From Zychaea mexicana (lineage: Eukaryota; Mucoromycota; Mucoromycetes; Mucorales; Lichtheimiaceae), in assembly GCF_025766255.1 (NCBI RefSeq), contig NW_026516697.1:186001-250000 (forward strand): DNA of 64,000 nucleotides, in the 5' to 3' direction. A model generated the notes under the pieces. The model did no database searches and had not been told where the DNA came from. It worked only from the letters and a program-made list of their open reading frames with translations. Positions 29,733 through 43,174 of this stretch are shown here, piece after piece (the first letter of the stretch is position 1; each line of letters starts with the position of its first letter). The translations under genes and the position numbers were made by a program.

Positions 29733-31001
29733 AAGAAAATTTTGCAGCTCTTTTGTTGTTGTGCCCCTATAAATAATAAATCCTTCTTTTGATATGTTTG
29801 TACTATAATTATAAATTCTTCAGCTCAGATCTTCGATGATTATTACAAAAAAGTGTGTATATTTCGACAAAGTAATATATATAATCTGTTAAGGAAAAGC
29901 TGATTGTGTTCGCGGAGTCGGGGGGACCGCCTGCATCAGTTTGATGGATGATTCTCTGCTTATGAAAGCAGGTACACGTGCAGCTTAGTGCTGTTCTTTT
30001 AGTATATGTATCCTGCATTTTAGTAAAGTGTTATGCTAGATATGTGTACATGTAATGTGGAATTGTTTGCCGATTCGCTCTAGCGAAACTCACACCAAGT
30101 TTAGCAGAATATATACTTGTGGGAAGTAAGTGAAACAGTACCATTGTTTGTTGTAATAAGCTTTAAACTTAGTTTTGAGTGTATTTGTGGATCGGTATCA
30201 CAGACTTAATGATGTAAAAAAAAGATACTTTATGATCCTGCGTAATGACGCGCTCTCAGGGTCGTTAAGAAGAAGAAGAGAACCAGGGGCTGTCACTTTT
30301 TATTTCAAATCTTTTTGCTGTCTAATATCTTTTAGAAGCTGGCATATATATATATGTATGACATAACAATATCTATGCCACGATCCAAGCAGAAGCCCGT
30401 AGTAGGTACTGAAGTTTTATAGATTCTTTCTTTTGGGTCACTATAGTAATTACTTTCAGCACTTACCGCTTTATCGCTGCATGCAAATAGTCCCTATCAT
30501 TCTTATATCCTTGCGTGGAATTATTCATGCTGTGCTGGTGCAAAAACGCAGGTGATAAATTTGGCCAAGTCATTCAATCAGGTCCACTGACGATGTGCAT
30601 AAAATAAAATATAGCATCATTCTATAGCCGCACGAAAAGAAGTGTAGGTAAGAGAAATAGGTTAGAGAAAGAGGAAAGGGGTTGATGCAGTGTCATCGCA
30701 AGTCAAAATAGTCCATCACAATGGTTGTTTCGATCTTGTGTGCACTCACCAGCTTCCCATATACGCCCCGCTCTTTATGTAGCTCTTAGTTGTACGCTAC
30801 GACGAAGAAAAAGAGAGGCAGCAACATTGTGGATGGACGGCGCTTTTTCTTCTGTTATCATATCAGTTGAAATGTCAATTTTTTGTGCTGGTTCATGGAC
30901 ATAAATTGTAAAAAAGGGATTGGGGGTAATAGTTGAAGTGGGGGAGGACAACGAAGAAATAAGTTTTTTATAGAACAAAAAAAAAAGTAGCGCACATACC
31001 A
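29733..31001. other. Intergenic, no gene recognised
   Basis: About 1.27 kb between the TfR-like gene and the proposed first exon of the CUE-domain gene. The 3' region of the former has AATAAA-like sequence near 29,772. Nothing else recognised. Confidence 0.5.
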
Positions 31002-33850
31002 ATGGCTTCCTCTTCTTCTTCTCTAGTATCATCGTCGCCATCTTCCGCCAAAGGTAGAGTAGCACTAGGATTAGTAATTTATTATCTTGGTTTTTGTTGT
31101 TTGCTGTTCTTGTGTTCTCAAAAAAGAGGGAGGGATGGTGGGCTTTGGGGGTTTGAGAGTATATACAGTACTAGTAAGTAGCTATTTTCACACACCAAGA
31201 TAGACCAGGTGTGCGAATTACTTATTAGTCCTCTCCTTCAATCAGAGGAAGTTCTGCCACCTCCTTTTTTTTTTTTTGCTATAATGTGTACGCTATTCAC
31301 ATTAATAGCAGCCTTTTTTTATCAATTGCTGCTCCAAGGAGCACATTTTAGACAGAGTGCTATAACCGGAATTCGTAGCGCTAGTAGTACGGTGGCTAGC
31401 CTTGTTTTGTTGCTCGAGCTATATTTATTCATTTATATCAATGAAAACTACGTCTAACATAATTTCAACAACCGTTTAGATGTGCTCTCTCAAATACGTG
31501 ATCTACAACTAGCTATCGAAGATTTCAACAGTGACAACCCTAACAGTTATAGAGAAGAAGGAGAAAGGGAAAACAAAGGTAATACACACATAATGAGAAA
31601 AAGAAAAAGGTGCACGGGCGCTCACAAGACAATTCACTTAAAAAACAGAACCTTCTTGTTCTTGTTCGGAGAGTTGCGCTGAAAAAAGCATACCGCATGA
31701 TAACGAGGGGCTCCTTGACAACACCGCTCACCAACAACGCCAGCAGCCGTACCCCATCAATAGCAGATTGACGAATGCAGGAGAAAAGACACTACTGTGC
31801 TATCCATCGGATGAAAAAACTGCGATTGAAGAACCGCCCTCTTCTGTTGCTATCCATGCGGATAAGACCCTCGTTGAAGAAGACCTAGAAGGCCATACGA
31901 TCACGACCAAAAAAAAGTCGACCTCATCGTATATGCCACTCGATCAGTTGAATATTCGTTTCTCAAATGACTTTTCGACACTGATGGACCAGTTTGCGAC
32001 CACCAGGGATAGGAACAAAGAGGAGCCAGAGCTACAGCAAGTCGCGGAAGCCGCCTGTTCGGAACCTGCTATTGCTGTTGATACTATAGAAGACAAGGAG
32101 GTTATTGACGAGAAGCCCCGCGAGGAGGATCGAGGAGATAATTATCAGCCGCCGCCGCCATTCCCAACAACGAAAGTACCATCACCATCGGTAGCACCAG
32201 CAGCTGTACCATCTGCTGGATTTGGATCAGGAAAGGAGGAGGCGACACAAGCATTCACAACAGCAATACCAGCAGCTGCAACAGGAATGAATGATAAATA
32301 TCTGGTGGAAAAGGAGGAGCCTACTCTTCCGTTTCCTCCTCCTCCTCCTCCACCGCCATTGATTATAACCATTGATTCAGCTGCCACAACTGCTGCCACA
32401 ACTACCACTAGCAACTCTTCCACTGTCACCACACCCCAGTTTACTGATTACAACCAGAACAGCAGCCCCATGGCATTATCGGTTTGTCATCCGCAACAAC
32501 TGCCTTCGCCGTCGCCACTGATCGCAACACCCAGATCACGTTCCTCCATTTCATCACGTCGCTCACGTCGTCTATCTACGCTCAGTAAAAAGTCAAGCAA
32601 ATCCTCGCGCTACTTTCCAAAACAACTCAAGGAAGAACACCAACAGCAGCAGCAGCAGTCAGACGCGTCTGTGAAATACCATGCTCGAACCTACGATGAG
32701 ATGATGCGAGTGCCAGACATACGCGAGCGGATAGCCTTCTATGATCGAACATATAAACAATGTATGCGGGCAGATTCGAAGCTTTCATCGTGGGTCAAAC
32801 AAGCCAAAGAAAAAGGACTACCCAAACCAATGACAGAAGGTAAAAAGCAGGATACTCCTTCTCAAACCATCATGAACACCTGTTGCTGTTGCTACTGAGT
32901 AATGGAAGTGTTCTGCATGTATAACTAAACAATCAATATAATATATCACAATAGGCTATGTACCGCCTCCACGACCTGCATCGCCCGAGATCCAGCCTAC
33001 ACCTACTATGAGCTCGTCATTGAGTGGATCTATCAGCATGTTCTTACGCAAAGCATCTGTATCCAATAGCGTAACAATGCCTCGACGAGCGGCATTTTCA
33101 GGAGAAACACCTAAGCCATCGCTTAGTCGACTGTTTTTACCAACATCCATCAGTCGTCTCTCACTATCACGGTCTTCGCGACCCAAGATCATGCCATACG
33201 CAGATGATATAGAATCTCCACAACAACAAAATAGACCATGTCAGCAACCGAAATCAAAACCTTCATCCACAGCAACAACAAAGAAACAGCATCAGAAGCA
33301 ACCACGTCCATCCATTGACTCTACCATGTCTACTGCGGCAAGCACAGCAGCAACCAGTCGATGGCGAGGGTCCATCAGATTGTCGACTTCCAGCAGACGC
33401 TCTTCGACAGAGTCCTTACCTAGTGCGTCGCCACTATCCATTAGCTCCTCGGTATCATCACGTCTATCACGCACTCTCCGAAAAGCATCGTGCGATACTG
33501 TACTTCCTAGTAACGAGCGTCCTTCCATACCAACGTTTCCACAGCACCATCGCTATCATCCTCCACAACCCGCTGCTGCTGCTCCTGCGCCGCTGCCGCC
33601 ACGGACAATAAAGCCTATTGAACAAGGACCTGAAGCAGCGTTGAACGAACTATGCAACGTGTTGCCTCAACTTGATCGGCGAGTAGTGCAAGAGTATCTA
33701 ACCGAATCCGGTGGTGATCCGATGGTAGCCATCACACTCGCCATGAGCCAGCACAAGAAAGTAGTATCTAATAGTAACACCGACAACAAAAGAAACAAGA
33801 ACCCACCGCCACCTGTGTATAAAAAACATCGTCAACGTGTTAAATCATAA
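31002..33850 (+). CDS. Low-complexity adaptor-like protein with C-terminal CUE domain
   Basis: I propose four exons: 31002-31053, 31481-31578, 31649-32839, 32955-33850. All junctions are phase 1, with GT-AG ends and a CTAAC branch-like site before 31481. The small first exon (MASSSSSLVSSSPSSAK) is the least certain, but the large exon has no good ATG of its own near its start. The body is disordered, with a poly-Pro run, Ser/Thr-rich parts and SR-like SRSSISSRRSRRLSTL. A conserved-looking helical block (YDEMMRVPDIRERIAFYDRT, then LSSWVKQAKEKGLPKPM) precedes the last intron. The C-terminus (LNELCNVLPQLDRRVVQEYL, then GGDPMVAITLAM) fits a CUE/UBA-like ubiquitin-binding fold. The likely role is a ubiquitin-reading scaffold; nothing shows a catalytic function. 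Confidence 0.7.
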
Positions 33851-34046
33851 TAAATAAATCTGCTGATTTGCAAAAGGATGCCAGGTTAACCGAGCTGATC
33901 CGACAAGCCCATATTTGGAATCAATTTCAGCTTGTATATATAATATTGTATCTATTTGCATTGTTGAGAGATGCTCTCGCCCTTCACACACCCCTTTCAC
34001 CCTCAGCAGGAAACACTAACAAAGTGTTTCATAACATCACTGAACC

Positions 34047-35740
34047 ATGGCGTCGTCTAACCGTCTCACATCCTACTTGGCGTTTGTTGTGTTTACCATC
34101 ACGTTGGTAACCTCCGCAGAGCTTTGAGCTGTTGTTTCTCTCTTCTTCGTCCCAGGCCCCTTGAATCGTCTGATTAACTAACAATTAATGTTGCGTTTTT
34201 TTAGGGTGCATTCCAGTATGGATACCACAATGGCGAACTCAATACACCACAAGCTGTTATTTCCAAATGTCAAACCAAACAAGGCATTCTTATCGAACCC
34301 AATGACGGGGACAATAGCAGCGGTCTACCAGGCTGCATCCGCATGTCGGATGCCAAATACTCGCTCGTAGTGGCCATGCTGACAGCAGGCGGTCTCATTG
34401 GCGCCTTATCGGCGTCGTATGTTAGCGATCGATTTGGACGACGATTATCCCTTTTCGGCACAGCCTTGTTGATGGGACTCGGTTCCGTCATCATGACCTT
34501 TGCATTCAATGTAGCAACGTTAATGGCCGGACGATTTGTAGCGGGACTAGGCAGCGGTATCGTCACGGTGGTGGTTCCTGCGTATATTGCGGAATGCGTG
34601 CCTAAAGGCAGTCGCGGATTTTTCGGCACATTGAACCAGCTAGCTATTGTGGTTGGTATTTTGGTGGCACAAGGTATAGGCATGGCATGGTCGACGCTGG
34701 CTGCCTGGCGATCTATTTTGGCTATTGGTGTCGTGTTATCGATAGCACAGCTCTTGCTGCTTCCGTTTTGTGTCGATTCTCCACGCCATCTTGCATCAAT
34801 CCCCGGTGGGCTAAATAGTGCAAAAGCCTCGTTGCTGCGTCTGCGTGGACCCCCTATTGAACTCGTCGAGGCTGAAGTTAATGAGTGGCGAAACGAACAA
34901 ATGGGCACTGCAACTGGTACAGGAGGACATCATCCATATGGCGATGAAGAGGAACACGGAGAAGATAATGAAGGAGGAATCGATCAAGAACAACAACAAC
35001 ATCTTGTTGCTACGGCAGAATCTGAGCGGCCCAAGGTGAACGTTATACGGTTATTATCGATGCCTCAGTATCGACGACCGCTTAGCATCGTCCTACTGCT
35101 TCAATTGACGCAACAATTCTCGGGTATCAATGCAGTCATTTTCTACTCGACTTCGATCATGTCAGCAGTATTCCCTCAGTCATCGGATTTGATCACTGTA
35201 TATATCTCCGTTGTCAACCTGGCCATGACAATTGTATCGGCATATCTGATGGATCGTGTGGGTCGTCGCACTCTGTTCCTTGCATCTTCCTCCATGATGT
35301 CCGTGATGAGCATATTGCTTGGATGGAGTATTGAAGCCGCGGGCCAGGATAAAGTGTCAGCAGCAGCTATTATTGGCTTCGTAGCGGCGTTTGCAATTGG
35401 CTTGGGCCCCATTCCATTCCTCATGATACCCGAGTTGGTGGATACACCGGCTGTCTCGAGTGCAGGATCTGTTGGGTTGGCGTGTAATATGGTCTCTAAT
35501 TTTGTCGTTTCGGCTGGGTTCCTAGGCCTTCGGGATATTATCGGCCAAGACGGCGTCTTTTATTTGTTTGGAGGTATCCTCGTCGTCATGACCGGCCTGG
35601 CGTGGTGTATCTTGCCCGAAACAAAAGGGCGGAGTGCAGACGAAGTCATTCGGTCCAACTGGGCTGTTCGTCCGCCTCAACATTATCAACCCGTACGCTC
35701 AACTTCCTCCAACAACGTCGTCGTCGCTGCCGATGCATAA
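34047..35740 (+). CDS. MFS sugar transporter (GLUT/Vps73-like)
   Basis: Two exons: 34047-34106 and 34205-35740, with the intron in TM1. Twelve TM segments are expected. Sugar-porter signatures are present: GAFQYGYHNGELNTPQ in TM1, SDRFGRRLSLFG in the first intracellular loop, PAYIAECVPKGSRG, the QLTQQFSGINAVIFYST motif of TM7, LMDRVGRRTLF, and the PETKGRSADEV ending. The central cytoplasmic loop carries an acidic, Gln-rich insert (GDEEEHGEDNEGGIDQEQQQ). The TM1 and TM7 motifs resemble GLUTs and yeast YBR241C/Vps73 (vacuolar) rather than plasma-membrane HXTs. Hexose transport is well supported at family level; substrate and membrane are not shown. Confidence 0.9.
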
Positions 35741-38590
35741 AATGAATCGAAAATATCCCCAACACTTGTTTTTCGTTTTTTTTTTTTTGCGGTTGTATGT
35801 ATGTATTAAAACATCCTTTATTCCATAGTCCTTTTTAGATTCCATCTTCAATTCGTGTTTGTTTGTGAACCCAGAAACTTGGAAATAAACTTGATTAACG
35901 AGCCAAAATAGCACAATGAACGTATGTATATGTGTAGCCTTTGGGCTTGGTTTCTTTGCCGTCGCCACCATCGCGTTGTTTATTAACACGCTACCGTTAC
36001 ACTTAACTCAATCTCTTCATAATTTCCAAATCTTCCTCTACATACCTAAAATAAATCGTCATTTTTGATATGCCGTTCTTGGTATAGATACACAGAAAAT
36101 CGTTTTGAATGATTTGCATTTGATGTAACTCTAAGCCGTCACTTTAGCCTAGGATGTTATATATTTGGGCTTGGTTGATCCAAGGGAGTGGAATAAAAAA
36201 AACGATGCATCTGTGTTCTGGACTTCTTTCTTTCTCTTCTTCTTTTGAAGAATAGCTCGCTATCATACCTCTTTCTTGAAAAATATTTAGTATACTACAT
36301 ATGGCATACACAATGACTAATGTAACATTAAATGCCCAAATATGTTTAGACAGCATATACTATGAATATGTGTTCTTTTAACATACCAATCAAGATTTAA
36401 AGTTTATACTGTATATCAGATGTATCGTATGTTTGCTCATGCATAGGGCTTCCGTCATGTCAAGATAATGTTACTACATTATGCTAGATCGAGTTAGTAT
36501 ATGAGATTTTACATGGCGAATGCTATCACGCATTGCGCGCCGCTTTTTACCATAGGAACCCCGCTGTCGTACCTCGTGAGATAGTAATTCTTGATAATGA
36601 ATCCGCCGCTTTCCACCTTTCATAATTGTGAAAAGTAATCGATATTAATATCACGACATACGGGCACGGCGGATCTGTTGATTAAAGTTTCTGCTTTAAC
36701 TATGTCACTGCTATCGCAATGTTTACTTTGGTTGCTGCGTCACGGTTTCTTTTTGCACAACGCCTACTACATCGTGCACGTGATGAATGGGCATGGCTTT
36801 GTTGCCCAAATGTTATGTTATAAAGCATGCATCTGCTGCTGCTGTGCCAAGAAAGACATGTTCTGTTTTTATTCTCAAATTAATATGTGTAATGTTACGT
36901 ATATATGTGCATGAATGATACCTTTTCGACGTTGTACATATAGTTTCGATAATTTACAATACATATAACAAAAAGGGTAGACTTTGTTCGTTTCATCTAT
37001 CATCAGGAACATCAGCAAGGGTAGAGTGAGCAAGTTTTTTACCGCATTTGGGGAACCAAGCTCCGGTAGCTGTTATTGAGTAATATCCTAGAAGAGGAAA
37101 CGTTAAGCTGCGTACATCAATTTCGTTGCACGTATCTAAATCACGTCTTACTGAACTATGATAAACAAGGTTCAGAGGGTACATAGAGCTGCATCTTCTT
37201 CATGCATTTTACGACGCATATACTCTTTCCTCTTCTCCTTAACAGTTGGTTTTGCGTATGCCGCGTCTTGTTGTCTCAAGTCTCCTTGTGGCTTTCCACT
37301 TTATCTTTAGTTCCTTAATCCTCTTTCCTTGGCTCATCAAATCTTATATTTTTGCTACCATCTCCAGAGTACCAAAAAGCAATATGGCTCATCACGATTA
37401 GCAGGGTTACACATCATGACCATCTATCTACCTATTGATGTACAAAGCTAACATTGTGATGAGATGACCGTGGCGTTGCAGCTTATCTACCATATATTGC
37501 TTTCTTCAGAAAATGAAAATGATAATGACGAGCATGATGGGGTTTTCCGGATAAATATAGGGATGAGAACAAGGAGGAAGCAATGAGGGGGGTGGTTATC
37601 AGGCTAATCCTTTCTTTGTTTCCATTCTCGGCATATCCTTCCGCATTATGTCAAATAAGGTAGTACGGATACAATAGTAGAAAGAATAGAGCACGATTCT
37701 CTGTTTGAACTTTCAAGGATGTGTAGTGCTACTTTTATCAAGCCCGGTGGTGCGATCGTAAAGTTAGGTGTACTTATAGCCGCATAATAGCAGAGCATGA
37801 TACAACAATAGTAATGTGTACGAAACGAAAAGGTGTCCTGGGCAAAAAGGAACGCAAGGAAGGAAGGAAGGAATCAACTCAGCAGGTGGAGATCTACATA
37901 GTACACACTGACGCGCATGAATTTTAACCTGACAGTACTACTACTACCTAGTGGCAGTTTTAGTATCACACTAACTTTGCTAAATTTGATGGCAATGGAG
38001 TGATGACTGAATCTATGAAGCCTCCTAATGAAACCCATCCTAACGCTGATTATCAGCTGTTATATTGCATGTGTGATAGTGAGTGCGAGTGACGCTGAGA
38101 AAAATAAGGGCTTGCTGCGTGTGTATGTGTATAACAAGAATCCCATAGGATGCCGCCGCCATGAGAAACAAAGGAGCACATATACACACCCTCTTGTGAA
38201 ACGTGCTGAGAAGCAGCTGCCTAATTAAGAAATCCTGATCGCTTTTGCCGAAATAAGGCAACGAAATAATCTGTTGCCTTTTCTTACTAGTGCTGCATGC
38301 AGGATATACTTTTGACACCTCTCTGTTTCTCTTATTTCCCTCTTTCTTTCGTCTCCGTCTTTCCTCGTGCATCCAGCGGCGCTGCTCGACTATATATTAG
38401 CTACCATAAAATTGTCGTTTCCGTTTTTTCTTTGTAAAAAAAACTATCAGTTATTATTGCCAAGACATTAAAAAAGTACCAACTATTCCCACACGCACGC
38501 AAACATCTTTTTTTATCTTTTTCTGTTTACTTTATCACTGCTACTACTATTATCCTTACTATCACATCTACCATTCATCTAAAATAAGAC
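35741..38590. other. Intergenic, no gene recognised
   Basis: About 2.85 kb. Short open frames (for example 36678-36914, 38028-38228) start with hydrophobic stretches but lack motifs or splice support. The last 200 bp are a pyrimidine-rich leader (38,400-38,590). Confidence 0.5.
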
Positions 38591-39562
38591 ATGTGTACAA
38601 TGCAAGTTCAAAGCACCAACAATTCTAATACAACATCCATACCATTATCATTTACAATCACAAAAGCTGCGGAGTTACAGCTCCAGGATTCGACAAAAGG
38701 GGATACCGTGACACCGCAAGAATGGATTGCCCGAGAGTTAGCGAGGATCCGACACGACGAAAGACCACGACATTGTCCTGACTACGAGGGACTGATAGAA
38801 GTGATTGACGACATGAGCAAATTTCTGAAACAACAAGCACCGCTACAGCAGCAGTGTCAACAGCAACAGCAACGATGGCACGTCAACGAACCGGCAGTAC
38901 CAGCGACACCAGAAGCAGCTGAACATGATCGTGTGGTTGCTAAGCATCTCTTGATATTTCAACAACAGCAACAGGAACAACAAACCGGCGATAGCATGAG
39001 CCACAGAAGCGCTGCTGGCAACAGCGATGGTGGTGGTGCTGCTGCACTAAATTTTAGTGACCTTGTCGGAGCACTTGTGCTTGTTGTCCAATATAGCAAA
39101 CGCCACAATAATACAACTACAACGGCGAGCGATCCCCATCCTGTGAAGCTGGTCAGGGTGCTAGACGATATCCAAATTGTGCGAGACCACGACGGTGGAA
39201 AGATCAAAGATGTAGCATCGGCACAGCAGCGGCTCTTTTCCATCTTATTTGGCAAGGTCCAGTTGACGTCACAGCTGGTCCACACATGGAAAATCATTTG
39301 CGAGTGGGCGAAACAGCTACTTTACGCGCGCAACTGGCATGAATGGATGGAGTTTGGCCTGCAGGCATTTGTCAAGGCTAAGCAGCGCTGTGTAACCATG
39401 GAAACCCTCATATACAGTCCGAACAACAGCAGCACCACATCGTCGTCGTCGTCATCCAGCAGTAGTGCCACAGCACATCACCATGGTAGCCAGATTATGA
39501 TGGAGCAGCTTCAGGCTTTGTTACAGAATACGCATCTGGTGGAGAAAACGTTTCGTGCCTAG
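38591..39562 (+). CDS. Unrecognised Q/S-rich protein, single exon, 323 aa
   Basis: An uninterrupted frame runs from ATG 38591 to the stop at 39560-39562, preceded by a pyrimidine-rich leader typical of this window's genes. Visible segments are a charged N-terminal helix (TPQEWIARELARIRHDERPR), Gln-rich linkers, a hydrophobic helix (NFSDLVGALVLVVQYSKR), and an aromatic helical domain (QLVHTWKIICEWAKQLLYAR, then NWHEWMEFGLQAFVKAKQRC). A poly-Ser run and a final helix (MMEQLQALLQNTHLVEKTF) follow. No signal peptide or catalytic motif was recognised. The helical C-terminal half may be a protein-interaction domain. Convergent with PIGA, 122 bp between stops. Confidence 0.7.
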   Translation: MCTMQVQSTNNSNTTSIPLSFTITKAAELQLQDSTKGDTVTPQEWIARELARIRHDERPRHCPDYEGLIEVIDDMSKFLKQQAPLQQQCQQQQQRWHVNEPAVPATPEAAEHDRVVAKHLLIFQQQQQEQQTGDSMSHRSAAGNSDGGGAAALNFSDLVGALVLVVQYSKRHNNTTTTASDPHPVKLVRVLDDIQIVRDHDGGKIKDVASAQQRLFSILFGKVQLTSQLVHTWKIICEWAKQLLYARNWHEWMEFGLQAFVKAKQRCVTMETLIYSPNNSSTTSSSSSSSSSATAHHHGSQIMMEQLQALLQNTHLVEKTFRA

Positions 39563-39684
39563 TAGTCTCTTTCTCTTTGCTTTCTCTTTTCCTTTTATTT
39601 ACAAAATGTTGATTTCCCCTTGTTGATATATGTATGTGCCCGCACCCCTTCATACACAGACACACTCTCTCGCTCTGTATGTAA

Positions 39685-41835
39685 TTACTCTTCATATCCT
39701 TTCTCCGTTCCGCCTTCGTTCTCTTGTTGTTGCTGTAGTTGTAATGGCGATGATGTCGGTAATGATGATGGCCGGTTATTAAAATATTCGCGGTATTGTT
39801 TATACGGGAATGTTTCCGCACGTTCAATTGAGTGGCGAGGCAGCATGATTTCCAGAAATATCCAAAACAAATAATCAAGTGCCATGACCATACAAAATAT
39901 TTTGCCAGCATAAAGTCCACAACCGTAGTATCGGCGCAATCTTTCAATTAAGGGTGCTTCTTGTGTTTGAGATATCAAGTCGTAAACCTTTAATGGTGTT
40001 TTTTTTTCTCCGTGTGTTAGTATGTTCGTTGACAGTGTTTCCCTTAATAAGCACTGCTGAACACTAGTTTCCTTTTTCTCACTACAATGCTTCGTATTTA
40101 CCTTTTCGGTACGTTCGGCAACGTTAGACCAGCTATACATATCTTTAAGCTCATCATTAAACCGTCTGGGATCTACTTCTTCGTATCGGATCATGTGTAT
40201 TGCTCTTGAAATGGCGATAACTAGATCTAAGATTGTAAGATAAATTTTTGGTTTTGTCTAGTTAGTTGTAGGTGTTCAACCTTTGTCTATCTCACACCAG
40301 TTTAGCCTGCTATCGTTACACATTTTGTTTACATAGTTATTTACACCCCTATATAAACTGACTTAAAACAGCTACAGCTACTTACCATCCTCTTCTGGCA
40401 TAGCATAATTAACCATATGGCTAGGCAATACCTCGGGTACACCACCAACTTTGGTACTTACGATAAATAACCTGATAGCATACAGATGCCATGTTAGATT
40501 CTAATGTTTCCTGTTTAAAAACATCTCACATAAGCACGACCATTGTTGTTGCACTCACCCAGCGCATGCAGCTTCGACGATCGCAATGCAAAAGGCTTCG
40601 GTTAAACTGGTATTGAGGAAGATGTTGCCTTGAACTAATACTTTTCGCACGTCATGATGTTTGATCGAACCTAAAAGCTCAATACGATCATGCAATAAGT
40701 GTTTTTCTCGCATCTGTTCCAAATCAATCCGTTTTGGTCCGTCACCACCTAATAACGACAGCCGTTTTTTCACATAGAAAGAATATCAGCTTCTGCTTGA
40801 CCAAATTATAAGCACTGTTTACGTTCGCATGAACTTACCAATGATGAAACGGACGTTTCTGTACATACTACATATCCGTGGGATAATTGCTACGAGTAGG
40901 TCCATTCCTTTACGGTAAACTAAGCGGCTGATTACCACAACGGTAACTAAATATTATCAGTTTATTTACCCGTTCCCTGGTTCTTTCTCTCCCATGCCTC
41001 CTTCCTATACTTACTCCAGTTGGGATCCGCTGCAGATGGATCAGGCTTAAACTGTGAAGCTACCACAGCATTGGGTATAACAGATACGTTTCGTGGAGAA
41101 AGTGCCGCTCGTAATACCGTATTTTCTTTACTTTTTACATAAACATCATTTAGTTTTTCTCCTCATTCGTCTCTCCATTTTTCTTCCGGTCATAAGTGCA
41201 AACAATAGCATACCTAGTATGAGAGACACAGATAACATGATCAATATCACTTAGCGTAAATTTCAGCAGCTTATTGGTCAAGATTGAACTGGCGTCTGCA
41301 AATCCAAACAATGAGTGATCTGTAAAGCACACCTTGTAACCCATAGTTTTGCCGTGTAGGATCCCCTCTTGACATAGCGCTGAGAATGCACCATGGCCAT
41401 GAATTATATCAATATTTTCGCGGATCAAGATATTGCGGAGCAAAGGGAAGAATCCATAGAGAGTGGGAAGTGTGGCTTCGTAGTGTATTACTAGCGTAGG
41501 CACGTAGTATACTTTGAGTCCATTCGTCAAGTAACGAACACCTGTCCGATTGCCGTACGCATGTGTAGCTATAATAACCTAACATCGTGGTGTGCACACA
41601 TTGTCTTTTCATCAATATATGGACATGCTTCTTTCTAATGCTATTGTGTCTTTTTAATTACCTTGTGTCCTCTTTGAATTAGCCGTTGTGACAAGTGGTA
41701 CAAATGACTTTCTACTCCTCCCATGTTGGGATAGAAAAAGTCAGAGACCATGCTACAGATGTAAGGATTCAATTTTAGTCCACCTTACTACTTTTTGCCC
41801 ATCTATTCGTAAAGTTACCATATGTTGTACAACAT
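39685..41835 (-). CDS. PIGA: PIG-A/Spt14, GPI N-acetylglucosaminyltransferase catalytic subunit
   Basis: The start is a 17-nt first exon (41835-41819). Spliced to 41752 it gives [18 protein letters not shown], the family's conserved beginning, with an in-frame TGA just upstream. GT4 glycosyltransferase motifs follow: [49 protein letters not shown] and [10 protein letters not shown] (spliced), [15 protein letters not shown], and ending in [18 protein letters not shown]-terminal hydrophobic helix ([20 protein letters not shown]) is the ER membrane anchor. The tail is cytosolic and Gln/Glu-rich, stop at 39685-39687. The enzyme moves GlcNAc from UDP-GlcNAc to phosphatidylinositol on the cytosolic ER face, the first step of GPI-anchor synthesis. 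Confidence 0.95.
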
Positions 41836-42239
41836 GTTTCAGCATGGAGGGCCGAGGAGTGTTTCTATGGTGGTGATAGAAAGAGAGGGCTTTTTTGTTC
41901 GAGACGTGTGTCGGTGACACGAAACTTTTTGATTGCTGCTTATGGTGTGGTCTGAGATATGAATGAGCGCGTGCGGCGGGCATTGTTGTTGCTTGTTCCT
42001 GTATCTTTATGTTTTGACGCGTCTCGGTGCATCTTCGTTGAATTAGTAAAGTGTGCTAGCAGCAGTCTATTAATCACATGGAGTACCTCTGCATCTGAGG
42101 TGTAAATGATCTATTAAGGGATCTTTTCAGCAGTAAAATACACTTTAACTATTAGTATCATCAAGTTGGCACACCAGTATGATTCTATGATCGTTGTTTG
42201 CTGAATCTTTAAAATTCGGTTTCTTCTCCATTTTACACC

Positions 42240-42830
42240 GTACTATATAATAAAGGTATAATAGCATTAAATAATATCGTCAAACAACTGAGGTTAGCGT
42301 ATGTCCATCCGAGTCCTACAAGTTGTGTCCCCGGATAGATTAAAGACGGATTAACAGCGCTAAAAGTAGGGTAGGCTCTTTAGTGCATATAAAAAAATAC
42401 TATAAAATGGTTCTATCCATGCAAAATCGCATTAGAATTATTGAATGGCACCACATGCTTACCCAAATAACCAACTAAATAGACCAACAGGTACTACCAC
42501 AAAAGCGCCTTTTACTGGTCGAAGGTCTGCCAATAAGCATCATGTTGCTGAAAATATGCATTTTACGTTAAAACTCACTGTACCATTTTAATGGTGTAAT
42601 GAGTGAAGTGAGTGAAATCAGTATGAAGTATGATGGCCCGCCAATTCATTCCATAAAAATAAATCCTTACCAATTAATTGAATGTTAAGAGAGGAACCGC
42701 CAGATGGGTCTTATGATAAAATCAAAACCCCAGCGATAGGTAATTGGCGACAGCTTGTATTATGATGGCACTGGTTCATACTTTTTTCAAACGAGCATAC
42801 GGCCGACTTTGAGAAGATGTCTGGAAGCGT
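42240..42830 (-). pseudogene. Decayed copy of the 3' part of the neighbouring MFS transporter gene
   Basis: By eye, 42,250-42,600 aligns with 43,960-44,290 in the same orientation. For example GCGTATGTCCATCCGAGTCC matches GTATATGTCCAGCCTGGTCC. GGTCGAAGGTCTGCCAATAA matches GGTCGCAAATCGATCAGCAA, with GTAGCTGAA-type sequence and TGCATTTTACGTTAAA after it. A weaker match continues to about 42,830. No open frame survives. It looks like an old tandem duplicate of the transporter at 43898-46108. Confidence 0.7.
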
Positions 42831-43174
42831 CCAGAGATACCGTGATCAGGTTGAAGGTCGCTCAATTTGGGTCAGTAAGATGCATGCTTAACCTTTCGAA
42901 GTAACTGTACGAGTATATACTGCGGGATCAGCCTGGGCTGAATATAAAAAAAGGGCACCATTTGCGGCATGGCAATGCCTAAAGGATTGGTCGAATGCGA
43001 GACGCTGTCAATCCCTCTTCTAACTTAAAGTACTAAGGCTAACTATGGTGAACTTGTTAAATACTGTAGTTTTTGCTTTTCTTCAAGACTTGTCCTTTAA
43101 ATCGATTCACTTTCTGGAGCAACATATACTAACCTCTGCATTTTGGTAGAAGATAAAAATATACATTCTTCAAC

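Noticed and set aside
31209..31457. Hydrophobic plus-strand frame before the CUE gene, possible membrane protein
   Set aside because: Lies inside the proposed first intron, contains a poly-T-derived poly-Phe run, and has no supported start or family.
38028..38228. Short plus-strand frame with a signal-peptide-like start (MKPILTLIISCYIACVIVSA)
   Set aside because: The rest is basic and low in complexity, without Cys pairs or splice-supported extension. Could be a small secreted peptide but evidence is too thin.
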